Below are positions 18,654 through 29,390 of a DNA stretch of 64,000 nt, piece by piece. Positions within the stretch are counted from its first letter, which is position 1. Each line of letters begins with the position of its first letter. The stretch spans positions 6,444,567-6,508,566 of the forward strand of contig NZ_CP037423.1 in NCBI RefSeq assembly GCF_007754155.1, written 5' to 3'. Source of the DNA: Stieleria neptunia (GTDB lineage Bacteria; Planctomycetota; Planctomycetia; Pirellulales; Pirellulaceae). Below the pieces are notes generated by a model. It was not told the DNA's origin and searched no databases. It saw only the letters and a list, made by a program, of their open reading frames with translations. The position numbers were made by a program, and so were the translations under genes.

Positions 18654-20090
18654 TCACGCCAAAATCGGCTCGATCAGTTCTCCATGCACGTCGGTCAATC
18701 GAAAGCGTCTCCCCTGGTACTTGAAGGTCAATCGTTCGTGATCGATTCCCATCAAGTGCAAGATCGTGGCGTTGAAATCGTGGACGTGAACTCCGTTTTC
18801 GATCACGTTGTACCCGAATTCATCGGTCTGGCCATAGCTGATCCCCGGTTTGATGCCGCCACCGGCCATCCAGGTCGTGAAACAGCGTGGGTGGTGATCT
18901 CGTCCGTAGTTGTCGGCCGTCAACACGCCTTGTGAATACGACGTCCGCCCGAATTCCCCACCCCAGATCACCAGGGTGTCGTCAAGCAATCCGAGTTGCT
19001 TGAGGTCTTTGATCAGTGCCGCCGAGGGTTGGTCCGTTTCCTTCGCCTGCCCGCGAATCCCCTTGGGTAAATTCGAGTGCTGGTCCCAGCCCTGGTGATA
19101 CAACTGAATGAACCGCACGTCCCGCTCGGCCAGTCGTCTGGCCAGTAGACAATTCGCGGCAAACGTTCCCGGCTTGCGCGCGTCCTCGCCATACAGCTGG
19201 AACGTCGATTCGGGCTCATCGGAAAAATCGGCGACGTCGGGCACACTCGCCTGCATGCGAAACGCCATCTCATACTGGGCGATCCGCGATTCAATTTCGG
19301 GATCCAACTCCTGTGCGAACTGGTGTTGATTCAGCTCGTTGATCGTATCCAACTGGGCCCGTCGACGGTTCCGGTCGACGCCCTGCGGATTGGACAGATA
19401 CAAGACCGGATCACTTCCACCGCGGAACTGAACGCCTTGGTATTTAGAATCCAGAAATCCATTACCCCACAACCGCGCGTACAGGGGTTGGCCGCCTTGG
19501 CCGGCCGACACCAGCACGATGAACGCGGGCAGATCATCGTTGACGCTGCCTAGCCCATACGACAACCAAGCGCCCAGCGACGGACGTCCGGCGATCTGCG
19601 ACCCCGTTTGAAACATCGTGATCGCGGGGTCATGGTTGATCGCCTCGGTGTGCATCGATTTGATAAAACACACGTCGTCGGCGATGTCACGATGGTGCGG
19701 CAACAGATCACTCAGCCAGGCGCCGGACTGTCCGGCTTGCGAAAATTTGAACTGAGACCCCGCCAGCGGCAGCGACGATTGATTGACCGACATCCCGGTC
19801 AATCGCTGCTGACCGCGCACCTCGGCTGGCAGCTCCTGGCCGTTCATTTGGTTCAACAGCGGCTTGTAATCGAACAGATCCTGCTGCGCCGGGCCTCCCG
19901 ATTGGAACAAATAAATGATCCGCTTGGCCTTTGCCGGAAAGTGCATCCCGCCGGTCTCTGCCGACGCGTCCGACTCGTTGCCGAGCAAGCTGCGTAGCGC
20001 GACCGAACCGAGTCCGACACCGGCGCCACTGCTTTTAAGAAACAAGCGACGATTGGCCGCCATGGGATGACGGCGAGTGTTGATGTTCAT
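18654..20090 (-). CDS. DUF1501 exported protein with Tat signal
   Basis: A planctomycete DUF1501 protein of 478 residues, related in fold to sulfatases/alkaline phosphatases. The N-terminus carries a twin-arginine signal ([25 protein letters not shown]). Typical family signs are [60 protein letters not shown] and the C-terminal [23 protein letters not shown]. The family is usually encoded beside a PSD1/DUF1549/DUF1553 protein, as here. The pair is thought to act together in the periplasm, but the reaction is not established. An in-frame start 22 codons upstream would run into the hairpin repeats and is less likely. Confidence 0.92.
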   Translation of the reverse strand: MNINTRRHPMAANRRLFLKSSGAGVGLGSVALRSLLGNESDASAETGGMHFPAKAKRIIYLFQSGGPAQQDLFDYKPLLNQMNGQELPAEVRGQQRLTGMSVNQSSLPLAGSQFKFSQAGQSGAWLSDLLPHHRDIADDVCFIKSMHTEAINHDPAITMFQTGSQIAGRPSLGAWLSYGLGSVNDDLPAFIVLVSAGQGGQPLYARLWGNGFLDSKYQGVQFRGGSDPVLYLSNPQGVDRNRRRAQLDTINELNQHQFAQELDPEIESRIAQYEMAFRMQASVPDVADFSDEPESTFQLYGEDARKPGTFAANCLLARRLAERDVRFIQLYHQGWDQHSNLPKGIRGQAKETDQPSAALIKDLKQLGLLDDTLVIWGGEFGRTSYSQGVLTADNYGRDHHPRCFTTWMAGGGIKPGISYGQTDEFGYNVIENGVHVHDFNATILHLMGIDHERLTFKYQGRRFRLTDVHGELIEPILA

Positions 20091-20109
20091 CGATGGTCCG
20101 TTGGTGGTC

Positions 20110-20179
20110 AAAAAGGTGTCCGACACCTTTTTGGCAGACTGGGTAAAATTTTGCAAAAAAGGTGTCGGACACCTTTTTT
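20110..20179. repeat. Pair of GGTGTCCGACACC palindromes
   Basis: Two near-perfect palindromes 22 bases apart. The first (20110-20132) has 11-base arms around GGTGTCCGACACC flanked by A and T runs. The second (20155-20179) has 12-base arms around GGTGTCGGACACC and is the reverse complement of the first. They lie between the PSD1 and DUF1501 genes, both read leftward. Each makes a strong hairpin followed by a T run in either direction, so each could stop or attenuate transcription. The paired layout is REP/BIME-like. Confidence 0.85.
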
Positions 20180-20185
20180 TGAACG

Positions 20186-23100
20186 TTAGCGTTTCCAGAC
20201 GGTTGCGTCCAAGTTCATGATGGCTTGGCAGACGATGGTCATCGCGGCGAGGTGTGGCACGGGGGCGTCCTGTGAACTCGGTGACTGCCCGATCGCAACA
20301 AGCTCCGCGGCGCGCTGTGGATGCTCGCCGAAATAGGTTTGTTCTTGTTCCAGCAGGGACACCAGATGCGTCACTTCGTTCTCGTCCGCTCGGCGACCGG
20401 TCAGCTTGGCAAACGCGAGTTGAATGCGTGCCATGTCATCGCTCTCACCCATCACGCTCTCCGCCAACGCGCGGGCGGCTTCGACGAACTGGACGTCGTT
20501 CATCAGCACCAAGGCTTGCAGCGGGGTGTTGGTCCGTGATCGCTCCATCGTGCAAACCTCCCGCGTCGTCGCGTCGAGCGCCAACATGTTCGGCAACGGA
20601 GCGGTGCGTTTCCAAACCGAATACAAGGATCGCCGATACAGCGCCGTACCGACCGACTGCTGGTAGGGCGGTGACATGCCATTGGATTCACGCCACAGAT
20701 CCGCACCGGGCTGGTACGGCGAAACCGGCGGGCCGCCCTGCTGCTTGTCCATCAACCCCGATGCCGCCAACGCCAGATCACGAATTTGTTCGGCGGAGAG
20801 ACGGTTCGATGGCCCCCGGGCGAGCAACACGTTGTCCGGATCTCGTTGCAGCTTTTCCGCGCTGACACGGGAATCCTGGCGATAGGTTGATGACAGCACA
20901 ATCTGTCGGCACAGGCGTTTGACGTCCCAGCCATGATCGACGAAATCGCGTGCCATCCAATCGAGCAACTCAGGGTGCGTGGGCAATTCACCCTGCAACC
21001 CAAAATTTTCGGGCGTCGCGACCAACGGGCTGGCAAAGAAGCTTCCCCACAACCGGTTGACGGCGACACGCCCGGTCAGCGGATTTCGCGGGTCGGTGAC
21101 CCAGCGGGCCAATCCCAACCGATCGCGCGGGGCGTCGTCTGGGAACGGCAACCCGAATTGCGAGAACGTGTCTCGGTCCACGCGCGTGTCTTCGTTTTTC
21201 GGTGCATCGTATTGGCCGCGGGCGAGCACATAGGCCGGCCGGGCGTGCTGCATCTCTTCCATGATCGGAATTTCATTCATCGCCTCCTCTGCCATCACCA
21301 CCGCCTTTCTGGCCGCGGTCAACACCTGCATCGCCTCTCGACTGGGTGGATCGATTGCGGACGCAAAATAGTCCTTGGTCGGTCGGATCGGCGCGCCGGT
21401 TGCCAGATGTTTCAATTCGGGCGCCGTCAACGCACGATCATAGACGCGGACGTCATCGATCAGACCGCCGGCGAAACCACGGTCGCGAAAACGCTGGCCC
21501 ACGACAAATTCTCCGCCGTGATCGACCACAACGTTGGCTTGTTTCTTGACACGATCACGCAAGATTTCCGTCTCCAGCAATTCGCCGTCGAGATACAGTC
21601 GCAAGCCGGCGGCGCGGGAGGAACCGTCGTAGGTCGCGGTGACTTGGTGCCACGAGTCGGCGGGAATCGGCGCGATCGTTCGAACCGCCATCGCATTGCC
21701 CGGCCACACGCGAGCCATGCGTGATTCGAGGTGTCCATTTTCGATCGTCAAATCCCAGCCGTTGTACCCGCAATCGGTCCCCCGGGTGTGATGCGCGATC
21801 ACACTTCGATAGGGCGTTCGCTGGACATCACGCAACGTCACGACGACCGAGAATGCGGTCCAACGATCGAACGACGGCACACCATGCGTCGTCACCCCGC
21901 GTTCGCCATCGAGAGCGATCGCCCGCCGCGGGACGTCAATCCTTGCCGGGCCGGCATTCGATTGATCGCCCCCGGTGTTGTCGAGCGAATCAGCAGCTTG
22001 ATCGGCGCCGACATCCTTGCCGTCCGAGGCAATCCTTGGGTCCAATCGCGGGATCGAGCAATCCACCACATCCTGCAACGGTGACATCGAAGTCCACGAC
22101 CGATCCGATTGCGACGGGTGGTAGACGTCTTTGATCGTGTTATCAAAGTCGACGTCAAAACCGATCGCCAATCGCAGATCCGCAATCGTCGGCTGGTCGT
22201 CCGATTCGGGTTTCCATGATGCGAAACGCTGTTCAGATCGTTTCAACGTCGCGGCGTATTGTTGTTCGGCAATCCGCAACTGGTCGCGCGCCGCCTGCAA
22301 CGTTGCCTCTTGCTCGGCGGTCGGCAACAACAACGAAGGACAGGGAACTTTTTCGGTGCGATCGTAGACACCGCTTTCGTCGATCGAATTGAAGAACGCC
22401 GACAACGAGTAGTAGTCGCGCATCGGGATCGGGTCGTATTTGTGATCGTGACAGCGACAACATTCCAGGGTCAGCCCCAAGACGGCGGTGCCGAAGGTGT
22501 GAACGCGATCGGCGACATTTTCGATTCGCCATTCTTCGAACACCGCGCCGCCTTCGTTGTTCAGCCGGTGGATCCGGTTGAACGCGGTGGCCAGCTTTTG
22601 TTGACGCGTCGCATCGGGCAACAGATCGCCGGCCAGTTGCCACGTCAAAAATTGGTCATAGGGCAAATTCTGATTGAGCGCTTCGACCACCCAATCGCGA
22701 TATGGCCATTGCGTATTCAACTTGTCGCTTTGATAGCCATAGGAATCGGCGTAGCGGGCGGCGTCCAACCAAGAGACCGCCAGGTGCTCGCCGAAACCGG
22801 ATGACTGCAACAGCCGATCGACGACGGCCTGGTAAACTTCGTCTTGATGGCCACGGTGATCGTCAGCGGCAAGCGCCTGATCAAAGGCTTGCATTTCTGC
22901 CGGGGTCGGCGGCAATCCCGTCAAGTCCAACGTGACGCGACGCAGCCAGCGCCGCGGTGCGGCGGGCGGGTTGGGCAGAAGCTCTTCCCGCTGCAAACGC
23001 GACAACACAAACCGGTCCAACGTCTCGCGGCACCACTCGACTTCATGCGGACTCGGCACCGCCTCCGTCTCGGGTAGTGGTGTGAACGCCCAATGGTCGG

Positions 23101-23440
23101 CGTACACCGCGCCTTCGTCAATCCAGCGTTTCAGCGTCCGCTTTTCCTTTTCGGTCAGACTGAGATTGGATGCAGGGGGCGGCATCTGAAGATCCGCGTC
23201 GTCGCTGTCAATCCGGTCGATGACCTCGCCGGATTCAATCAAATCGATCGCTTCCTCGCGGACGTCAAGCCGCAGCCCGGCTTCGCGATGTCCTTCGTCC
23301 GGCCCATGGCAAAAGTAACACTTGTCCGACAGGATCGGACGCACGTCACGGTTGAAGTCCAAATCTTCGGCCAGACAATGCCACGACGGAACGGTGCAGA
23401 CGACCAAACCGCAGACGAGAACGACGAACGAGCGAACCAT
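20186..23440 (-). CDS. PSD1 cytochrome-c/DUF1549/LamG/DUF1553 exported protein
   Basis: A typical large planctomycete protein of about 1084 residues. After a signal peptide ([23 protein letters not shown]) comes a planctomycete-type cytochrome c domain with the haem motif CYFCH (about residues 43-47). DUF1549 follows (about 150-350; [19 protein letters not shown]). A central LamG/concanavalin-like domain runs at about 510-690 ([28 protein letters not shown]). DUF1553 is C-terminal ([25 protein letters not shown], about 790-1050). The function is unknown. A role in handling complex polysaccharides in the periplasm is suspected for the family. Two Met codons five residues apart are both plausible starts. 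It is divergent from a PAS-AraC regulator. Confidence 0.92.
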   Translation of the reverse strand: MVRSFVVLVCGLVVCTVPSWHCLAEDLDFNRDVRPILSDKCYFCHGPDEGHREAGLRLDVREEAIDLIESGEVIDRIDSDDADLQMPPPASNLSLTEKEKRTLKRWIDEGAVYADHWAFTPLPETEAVPSPHEVEWCRETLDRFVLSRLQREELLPNPPAAPRRWLRRVTLDLTGLPPTPAEMQAFDQALAADDHRGHQDEVYQAVVDRLLQSSGFGEHLAVSWLDAARYADSYGYQSDKLNTQWPYRDWVVEALNQNLPYDQFLTWQLAGDLLPDATRQQKLATAFNRIHRLNNEGGAVFEEWRIENVADRVHTFGTAVLGLTLECCRCHDHKYDPIPMRDYYSLSAFFNSIDESGVYDRTEKVPCPSLLLPTAEQEATLQAARDQLRIAEQQYAATLKRSEQRFASWKPESDDQPTIADLRLAIGFDVDFDNTIKDVYHPSQSDRSWTSMSPLQDVVDCSIPRLDPRIASDGKDVGADQAADSLDNTGGDQSNAGPARIDVPRRAIALDGERGVTTHGVPSFDRWTAFSVVVTLRDVQRTPYRSVIAHHTRGTDCGYNGWDLTIENGHLESRMARVWPGNAMAVRTIAPIPADSWHQVTATYDGSSRAAGLRLYLDGELLETEILRDRVKKQANVVVDHGGEFVVGQRFRDRGFAGGLIDDVRVYDRALTAPELKHLATGAPIRPTKDYFASAIDPPSREAMQVLTAARKAVVMAEEAMNEIPIMEEMQHARPAYVLARGQYDAPKNEDTRVDRDTFSQFGLPFPDDAPRDRLGLARWVTDPRNPLTGRVAVNRLWGSFFASPLVATPENFGLQGELPTHPELLDWMARDFVDHGWDVKRLCRQIVLSSTYRQDSRVSAEKLQRDPDNVLLARGPSNRLSAEQIRDLALAASGLMDKQQGGPPVSPYQPGADLWRESNGMSPPYQQSVGTALYRRSLYSVWKRTAPLPNMLALDATTREVCTMERSRTNTPLQALVLMNDVQFVEAARALAESVMGESDDMARIQLAFAKLTGRRADENEVTHLVSLLEQEQTYFGEHPQRAAELVAIGQSPSSQDAPVPHLAAMTIVCQAIMNLDATVWKR

Positions 23441-23575
23441 GTTGAATTGAACCATCCAGAGATGTGCAAATCGGGGGCGACGTGAAAACCATCGCGGGGC
23501 GAGTCTGGCCCCATTATCGCCGATATCGACACCGGCGTCTTGCACCGGAAAAACGCAGTTGTGTAAAATTGCGGC

Positions 23576-24340
23576 ATGGCAAATACCAGCATGCAAGACC
23601 GGTTTTACCAGCGTCTCGATCCCCAGGGGCAGATTTTGGGGCTCTTTGATCTGCTGCCGAGTGTTTCGTTTTTTGTCAAGGATCGCCGCGGACGGTTCAT
23701 TGCGCTCAACCGTCGTGGTTGCGACTACTGCGGCGTCGCCAACGAAGAAGACGCGATCGGACGCACCGACCACGACTTTTTCCCCAAGCGACGCGCCGAC
23801 GAGTATCGCGCCGACGACCTGACGGTGTTGGAGACCGGGCGCGCGATCCGGAACCGCATCGAAAGTGCCCCGGAAGCAGAAGGTTCACCGCGACTGGTGA
23901 TGACCAGCAAGATTCCATTGCGGGATCGCAACGGAAAGGTGATTGGGATCGCCGGATTCTCGCGCCAAGTCGACCAGCTTCGTTCACCCGGCGGGACAGT
24001 CGCGGCGTTTGCCGACGTGATCGCCCACCTGCACCGACACTATGACGATCACTTGACGACTCCCGAATTGGCGACGATGGCCGACCTGTCGGTCAGCCAG
24101 TTCGAGCGACGATTTCGAAAAGCGTTCGGCTGTTCCGTGCGACAGTACCTGGTTCGCGTCCGCGTCGAAAACGCTGCCAAACGATTGACCGAAACCCGGC
24201 AAACCATTTCGCAAATCGCCCTGGCGACCGGGTTCTATGACCATGCCCACTTCAGCCGCAGTTTCCGACGGTTGATGAAGCTTTCTCCGTCCGAGTACCG
24301 GCGGCAATATCAGTCAACTTCACGGTGGGGAAGAAAATAG
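23576..24340 (+). CDS. AraC-family regulator with N-terminal PAS domain
   Basis: A 254-residue regulator with a PAS sensor (about residues 20-130; FDLLPSVSFFVKDRRGRFIALNRRG, then IPLRDRNGKVIGIAGFSRQV). An AraC-type double helix-turn-helix follows (about 150-250; LATMADLSVSQFERRFRKAFG and ISQIALATGFYDHAHFSRSFRRLM). The PAS domain suggests it senses a small molecule or redox state. It is divergent from the PSD1 gene across about 135 bases and is its most likely regulator, a layout often seen with these secreted-protein loci. The ATG is placed at MANTSMQDRFY. A second Met five residues on is possible. Confidence 0.9.
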   Translation: MANTSMQDRFYQRLDPQGQILGLFDLLPSVSFFVKDRRGRFIALNRRGCDYCGVANEEDAIGRTDHDFFPKRRADEYRADDLTVLETGRAIRNRIESAPEAEGSPRLVMTSKIPLRDRNGKVIGIAGFSRQVDQLRSPGGTVAAFADVIAHLHRHYDDHLTTPELATMADLSVSQFERRFRKAFGCSVRQYLVRVRVENAAKRLTETRQTISQIALATGFYDHAHFSRSFRRLMKLSPSEYRRQYQSTSRWGRK

Positions 24341-25151
24341 GGGGGAAAGCTAGACCAGGAGGTTTGGTCGGGATGTGAAAACTATCCCGAGGGGGAGGGT
24401 CATTCAACCAGAACGCATTGGTCATTCGGTACAGAAAGCCCAAAAGCGTTCTTCTGGTGAAAGCTCACTCACCGCAGGGGTGACGCTCCATTGGGCCGAC
24501 AGGGTGATCCGTAGGCTGGGTTGCATGCGTGGCGGTGTGGACTACGGCAAATCAACGTCAATGGACATTGGATTGAAACCGGTTGCCGACAGAAGAACGA
24601 TGCAGGTGTGCGCTTTCGAAGCGGGCATCACGCGTGCTACGTTATTCCGTTGCCGCGCAGCACGTTTGGCTTCCTTGGTGCAAATGGATGAATCGCATCC
24701 GTCGAAACACGCGCTCGCGATCCACGACTGTATGATGAAGGTGAGTCGATCAATCGATCGTTCGAACGGAAGAACGAGACACGACACCACCACACAAACC
24801 TCGCAGACGAGATGATGTTTCGGTGAACCGCTGTCGGTTGATTGATGGGCACCGCATGGAAGAGGCGTCGGTGTTCGTTTTACGTTGTATTGCAAAGAAG
24901 GGGCTTTTTGTGATCGTTGAGAAATCGAAACCAGACTGGGATGGTGATTCAGGCCGCGAGCCCCTTGCGGTGTCTCAGCCGACGAAAGTGGATTCCGCGC
25001 GTGATCGAACTGCAGACCTTCAGGACTTTGTTTCTCACCTCCGCCGGGACGCAGTCGACGATCCGATCCACTATCTGATCCGCAGCAACACCTCGTGTGA
25101 CGGCGAATGACCCACGGCATCGACTTCGGCACCAAACGGGTTGCCGATTGT

Positions 25152-25336
25152 GAGCGGCAGGGCGCAAGTCCTCCGGTCGTTCGAGGGGCGTTTGAGCCGC
25201 GACCGGACGGCTCTCGGGCTGTCGTTTTTGTCGGGTTCTGCTGAGTTAATGGTGAGCCGCTGGCCGTAAGGCCTCGGGCAGGCGTCGCAGTGCCCGGCCG
25301 CTTACGCGCCCGCGGCTCATTAAATCGACCGCCCGC
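25152..25336 (+). repeat. Dispersed nested-palindrome element, copy 1
   Basis: The core (25214-25336) is bounded by CGGGCTGTCG and CGACCGCCCG. Inside are GTGAGCCGC and the opposing GCGGCTCA, enclosing GGCCGTAAGGCCTCGGGCA. The same core recurs at 53214-53338 (same strand) and 34335-34432 (opposite strand). Copies 1 and 2 share a further flank starting AGCGGCAGGGCGC, which also forms the arms of the hairpin at 49111-49183. No transposase is present. Confidence 0.8.
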
Positions 25337-25427
25337 TCGCGCCGTTCCGCCAGCACCGTCGTGCCAAAGTCGGTGCAATCGAGCCGCCCCCCGCCGAGGC
25401 TGCACTTTTTCTAGCGAAACCGAGAAA

Positions 25428-25542
25428 GATCCCCAAATTTTCTTTCCGGCCGCCCCAAGAATGCGATTTGGGTGCCGAACAGGAGAGCGAAACCCGAGCC
25501 GACCCAATGAAGGCTCTTTTTGAACGCCAATTTTTGGGGATC
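25428..25542 (+). promoter_or_regulatory. Inverted repeat that could hide a ribosome binding site
   Basis: GATCCCCAAATTT (25428-25440) is complementary to AATTTTTGGGGATC (25529-25542). The right arm contains the GGGGA that serves as Shine-Dalgarno for the ATG at 25550. If transcription begins upstream of 25428, the leader could fold so that the arm pairing blocks translation. This could be a translational switch or simple structure. It was found by reading only. Confidence 0.35.
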
Positions 25543-25549
25543 TAAGTCC

Positions 25550-26356
25550 ATGTTAAAGAAAGCCATCGTCGCCGGCGGTGCCGTCGCACTTTTGTCAAGT
25601 TTGGCCGTCGGTGTTCCGCTGGCCAGTTACACCCGATGCGGGGTCAGTTGGCTCCGCGATTCTGCCAGCGATGCCGTCCCCCTGGAGTGGGAATTGAAGC
25701 GGGCCCGCCAAATGATCAGCGATTTAAAGCCTGAGATCACCGACAACGCCAAGCGGATTGCCCGCGAGAAGATCGAAGTCGTCCGACTGGAAAAACAGTT
25801 GAATGAAACCGAGTCACGACTGGCCTCGGCCCAGAACGACATCGAACGATTGACCGGCGATTTGGAAGGCGGCAACGAGTACTTCACCTACGCCGGACGC
25901 ACCTACACCTCGGTGCAAGTCAAAGACGATTTGAAGAACCGCTTCAAACGCTTCAAGACGCGCCGCGCGACCGCGGACAAGCTGCAACAAATGCTGACCG
26001 CTCGGCAGTCGACGTTGAGCGCGGCACAACATCGCATGGAAGAAATGCTGAGCGCGAAACGTCAATTGGAAGTCGAGGTCGAGAACTTGCAAGCACGCTT
26101 GGGGGCACTTCGCGTCGCCCAGACCGCCAGCGAGCTGAGCTTGGATGACAGCCACCTGTCCCAAACCCGTCGACTGCTCGACGAGATCGAAACCCGCATC
26201 GACGTCGAAGAGGAGACGATGAGCGTGGACGCGGAATACTTTGGTGAGATCAACTTGGAAGATTCCGGCGACGAAGACCTGCTGGACGACATCGCCAACT
26301 ACTTTGATTCCGAGCCCGGCCAGTCCAAGGCGCTTGTCGCCATTCAATTGAACTGA
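25550..26356 (+). CDS. Membrane-anchored coiled-coil protein
   Basis: A 268-residue protein with an N-terminal membrane anchor or signal (KAIVAGGAVALLSSLAVGVPLA). Long charged helices follow, predicted coiled coil from about 50 to 120 and 140 to 235 (ARQMISDLKPEITDNAKRIA, and EMLSAKRQLEVEVENLQARL). The tail is acidic (EDSGDEDLLDDIANYF). A short non-coil break, YFTYAGRTYTSVQVKDDLK, separates the two coils. It resembles PspA-like helical proteins in composition, but I see no specific match. It precedes the FHA-like/kinase genes on the same strand with about 90 bases between. Confidence 0.75.
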   Translation: MLKKAIVAGGAVALLSSLAVGVPLASYTRCGVSWLRDSASDAVPLEWELKRARQMISDLKPEITDNAKRIAREKIEVVRLEKQLNETESRLASAQNDIERLTGDLEGGNEYFTYAGRTYTSVQVKDDLKNRFKRFKTRRATADKLQQMLTARQSTLSAAQHRMEEMLSAKRQLEVEVENLQARLGALRVAQTASELSLDDSHLSQTRRLLDEIETRIDVEEETMSVDAEYFGEINLEDSGDEDLLDDIANYFDSEPGQSKALVAIQLN

Positions 26357-26448
26357 ATGTCGCGCCCGTTTGCGACGTCACCTGTTCGCCGAAGTAGTCT
26401 ATTCGCGAACGTTGCTGGAAACCTACGCTTCTCCTCTGCTCTTGCCCG

Positions 26449-27081
26449 ATGAACGAAACGATCCGCCCGACGACCGAACCTGCCCAGACGTCCGCGTGGC
26501 GTTTGTGGATCGATCGTTGCGGCGGGTTCGCGTTGCTGGCCGGTGACCGTCTGGCCGTCGGCGGCGCCCGCCCGGATTCAACGACCGACATCCAGGTCCG
26601 GACCGATTGGCGGCGCCGCGAAGGAACGTTGGTTCGCCGCAACGGTGACTATTTCTGGACCGCGGCGGAGGATGAAGAAGCCGCGGGCCGACAGGATTCC
26701 GCCGGCCGATTGCTGGTTTCCGACAGCGTGTTTCCGATCTCGGGTTCGGCCACGTTGCGGCTGCATCAGCCTTCGCCGCTGTCGCGTTCGGCGGTCCTTT
26801 CGCTGGATCCGCCCCATCGGTTTGACCAACACATCGACCAGATTTTGTTGGTCGATCAAACCATCTTGATCGGGCCCAGCGTCGGCGACCATATCCGCTG
26901 CACCGCCGTGGACACTGCGGCGGTGCTGGTGATTCGCGACCAGCGCTGGCAGGCGAAACTGAGACCCGGCGCGTCGACGGACGGATCGTCGCGTCGCACC
27001 AATCGACCGCAACCGGTCGACCTTGTCCCGGGACGCCGAGTCTCGATCGGTGAACTCGACATGATGTTGGAAGAAGTATGA
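26449..27081 (+). CDS. FHA-like (forkhead-associated) domain protein
   Basis: A 210-residue protein whose pattern of short beta strands and glycine turns (FALLAGDRLAVGG near residue 25, and QILLVDQTILIGPSVGDHI near 135) suggests one or two degenerate FHA-like sandwiches, domains that bind phosphothreonine. The match is by pattern and not strong. Context supports it: the stop codon overlaps the start of a Ser/Thr kinase (ATGA), and FHA proteins often sit beside kinases. It has no signal peptide or membrane segment and is probably cytoplasmic. Confidence 0.6.
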   Translation: MNETIRPTTEPAQTSAWRLWIDRCGGFALLAGDRLAVGGARPDSTTDIQVRTDWRRREGTLVRRNGDYFWTAAEDEEAAGRQDSAGRLLVSDSVFPISGSATLRLHQPSPLSRSAVLSLDPPHRFDQHIDQILLVDQTILIGPSVGDHIRCTAVDTAAVLVIRDQRWQAKLRPGASTDGSSRRTNRPQPVDLVPGRRVSIGELDMMLEEV

Positions 27082-29390
27082 AAACTCTCGCCCCCGATAC
27101 TCGCACACTCGTTGGCCGAGACATGACCGAACCACCCATCGACGCGGCCGACGATGCCGCCCAGCAACCCGGCATCGGCAATCCCCACGGCTCTCCGACC
27201 GACAGCGAGGCGGAACGCGGACAGCGTCAGAAAAGAAAAAACGGTCGGGGACTTGCCGCCAAGTTCTTCCGCTGCTGCCAACCGAAGTCCAGGGGGGAAG
27301 CGCGGAAATCGAGCGACCGGGAACCGCAAATTCCGGGTGACGGTTCCGCGAATGGGGATAGAATGCAACCTGCGTTTCGCGAAACTTCGCTCGGATCGCC
27401 CCCCGAAAATCGACCGATGTCCTTCACCTATGCCCCCGGTGCTCAGCCGCTGCCGCCGTACACGATACGGCGTGGAGTCGGTGTGGGCGGGTTCGGCGAA
27501 GTTTATTTTGCGGTCAGCCAGGCGGGCAAAGAAGTCGCGCTCAAGCGGATTCAACGCAACCTGGAAATCGAGCTGCGGGGCGTCTCGCAGTGTCTGAACC
27601 TGAAGCATCCGAATCTGGTTGCCCTGTACGACATTTGCCGGGACGCCGACGGTGGGTCTTGGGTGGTGATGGAGTACGTGGCCGGGGCGAATCTGCGTGA
27701 GGTTCTGGACCGCAACCCGGATGGATTGCCCGAACCCGAGGCGCGGCGTTGGTTTGCCGGCATCGCCGCGGGCGTGGCCCACCTGCACGGCGCCGGTTTG
27801 GTCCACCGCGACCTGAAACCCGGCAACGTCTTCGATGATCTGGGCATCGTGAAGGTCGGTGACTATGGGTTGAGCAAATACATTTCGTCGTCGCAACGGG
27901 GCGGCCACACCGAAAGCGTGGGCACGTTTCATTACATGGCCCCGGAAATCGGCCGTGGCAAGTACGGTCGCGAGATCGATGTCTATGCATTGGGAATCAT
28001 CCTTTACGAACTGCTGACCGGACGCGTGCCGTTTGACGGAGAGAGCTGTCACGAAATCATTGTCAAACACCTCACCGCGCTGCCCGATCTGTCCGGGGTG
28101 ACATCGCCGTATCGGGAAACGATCCTGGCGGCATTGGACAAGGACCCGGCGAAACGACCGGCCACGATTGCCGAGCTCGTTGCCCCGCTGGGACTGTCGG
28201 TGTCCGACGCCGCTGCGGTCCCGACGCTGGTCAGCGAGGTCGCCGGGGACGCACAGCCGCTGCAGGGCCAGGGGCGTGATCACCGGCAACACGCTGCTTC
28301 GGACACCATGCAGCCGGCGGAAAACTTCGCCCCGCTGCTGGGACTGGAGTATTCCGATTCGGCGGCGGCGTCTCCGGCCTCGGCCGACGAACCGCTGCTA
28401 CGAGCGATCCGCTCATCGGCCCACGATTTACGTGCCTGGTGGAAATCGCTGGAGCAATCGCCGCGGTCGCGATTTTGGATCGGCGCCTTCCTGGCGTTTG
28501 TGCTGTTCATCAACACGCATTGGTTGTTGCCCGCGCTTTCGATTCTGGGTGCGTTCTACGTGCCGTACTACATCATTCGACAAATGGTGCTGCATTCGAG
28601 TGAACAGCCCAGCTATGCCAAGGCGCATCGTATCGCGTCACAAGCCGGTCCGTCCAACAAGGCCCGGACCAGGCAAGAATGGCGAAGCGAGGTGCGTCAT
28701 CTGTTGCGGGCCAAGCACAATTTGGTGCGGATGGCGGAGTTGAATACCTCGTGGATCGCGTCGTCGTTGACGGTGTTGACGATGGCGGTTGCCGCGGGCG
28801 TGATCGGGCTCCGCAGTGGCGATGTCAGCGCCGTCGACGTGGCACCGTACTTCTGGATGGGATTGGTCGTGCTGGTCGGCGCGCAGGGCATCCTGGGACT
28901 GGGAAAACTTTGGGAACGCGATGACGGCGAAGGGCTGCCCAGGCGGTTGGTGCTGGCCGGCGTCGGCGCCGGAGTCGGCCTGTTCGCCTATGCATTGAAT
29001 GAATTTTTCCTGCTGTCGCTGGTTCCCGGCGGCAGCGAAATGCTGGGCGCCGAATTGCCGCAAGCACTGTATCGTGAGGATTCGACGATCCGGGCGTCGG
29101 GCATGATGGCTCACTTCGCCTTGTTGTTCGGCGGCATCCGTTGGTGGAAGTCGGTTGATCCGCTGCGGCGAACCCGATTGAGTCTGTGGAGCGTGGCGGT
29201 GGTGTGTGTCGCTGCCTGGGGAGTCCAGCAATTGATTCCTGTGCCGCAACCGATGGGATTGTTGGTCGCCGGCGGGCTGGCGATGGCGACACAAATGTCG
29301 GCCCCTTGGATCAACCCACGCATGTTCGCGGCCAACCCTTGGCCGAGACGCAAGCATCCGTCACCCCGCCTTCGGGAGGCAAACGTATGA
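27078..29390 (+). CDS. Membrane Ser/Thr protein kinase with DYG motif
   Basis: A 770-residue Hanks-type kinase. A polar N-terminal region (1-125) leads to the kinase domain at about 128-380: GVGVGGFGEVYFAV loop, VALKRI lysine, HRDLKPGN catalytic loop, and VGTFHYMAPEIG. The metal-binding motif reads VGDYGLSK, so DFG is replaced by DYG, a change tolerated in some active kinases. After a linker come six or so hydrophobic helices between about 465 and 755, two of them paired near 475-510, so the protein is a polytopic membrane protein. It overlaps the FHA-like gene before it and the small exported-protein gene after it by ATGA at each end. Confidence 0.88.
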   Translation: MKTLAPDTRTLVGRDMTEPPIDAADDAAQQPGIGNPHGSPTDSEAERGQRQKRKNGRGLAAKFFRCCQPKSRGEARKSSDREPQIPGDGSANGDRMQPAFRETSLGSPPENRPMSFTYAPGAQPLPPYTIRRGVGVGGFGEVYFAVSQAGKEVALKRIQRNLEIELRGVSQCLNLKHPNLVALYDICRDADGGSWVVMEYVAGANLREVLDRNPDGLPEPEARRWFAGIAAGVAHLHGAGLVHRDLKPGNVFDDLGIVKVGDYGLSKYISSSQRGGHTESVGTFHYMAPEIGRGKYGREIDVYALGIILYELLTGRVPFDGESCHEIIVKHLTALPDLSGVTSPYRETILAALDKDPAKRPATIAELVAPLGLSVSDAAAVPTLVSEVAGDAQPLQGQGRDHRQHAASDTMQPAENFAPLLGLEYSDSAAASPASADEPLLRAIRSSAHDLRAWWKSLEQSPRSRFWIGAFLAFVLFINTHWLLPALSILGAFYVPYYIIRQMVLHSSEQPSYAKAHRIASQAGPSNKARTRQEWRSEVRHLLRAKHNLVRMAELNTSWIASSLTVLTMAVAAGVIGLRSGDVSAVDVAPYFWMGLVVLVGAQGILGLGKLWERDDGEGLPRRLVLAGVGAGVGLFAYALNEFFLLSLVPGGSEMLGAELPQALYREDSTIRASGMMAHFALLFGGIRWWKSVDPLRRTRLSLWSVAVVCVAAWGVQQLIPVPQPMGLLVAGGLAMATQMSAPWINPRMFAANPWPRRKHPSPRLREANV

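Larger units (their letters stand above)
24341..25549. other. 1.2-kb stretch with no confident gene
   Basis: Open frames here are short or have low-complexity Arg/Gly/Pro-rich products and no recognisable domain. The first 800 bases show nothing I can name. From 25152 the sequence holds a dispersed palindromic element, and from 25428 an inverted repeat that reaches the ribosome binding site of the next gene. The absence of genes and the presence of repeats suggest relic or recombination-prone DNA. Confidence 0.5.

Noticed and set aside
24823..25110. Plus-strand frame of 95 codons
   Set aside because: No ribosome binding site, no domain and no conserved pattern visible. Kept as unannotated sequence.
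24542..25507. Minus-strand open frame of 321 codons in the gene-free stretch
   Set aside because: It runs through the palindromic element. The product is Arg/Gly/Ser/Pro-rich with no conserved pattern.
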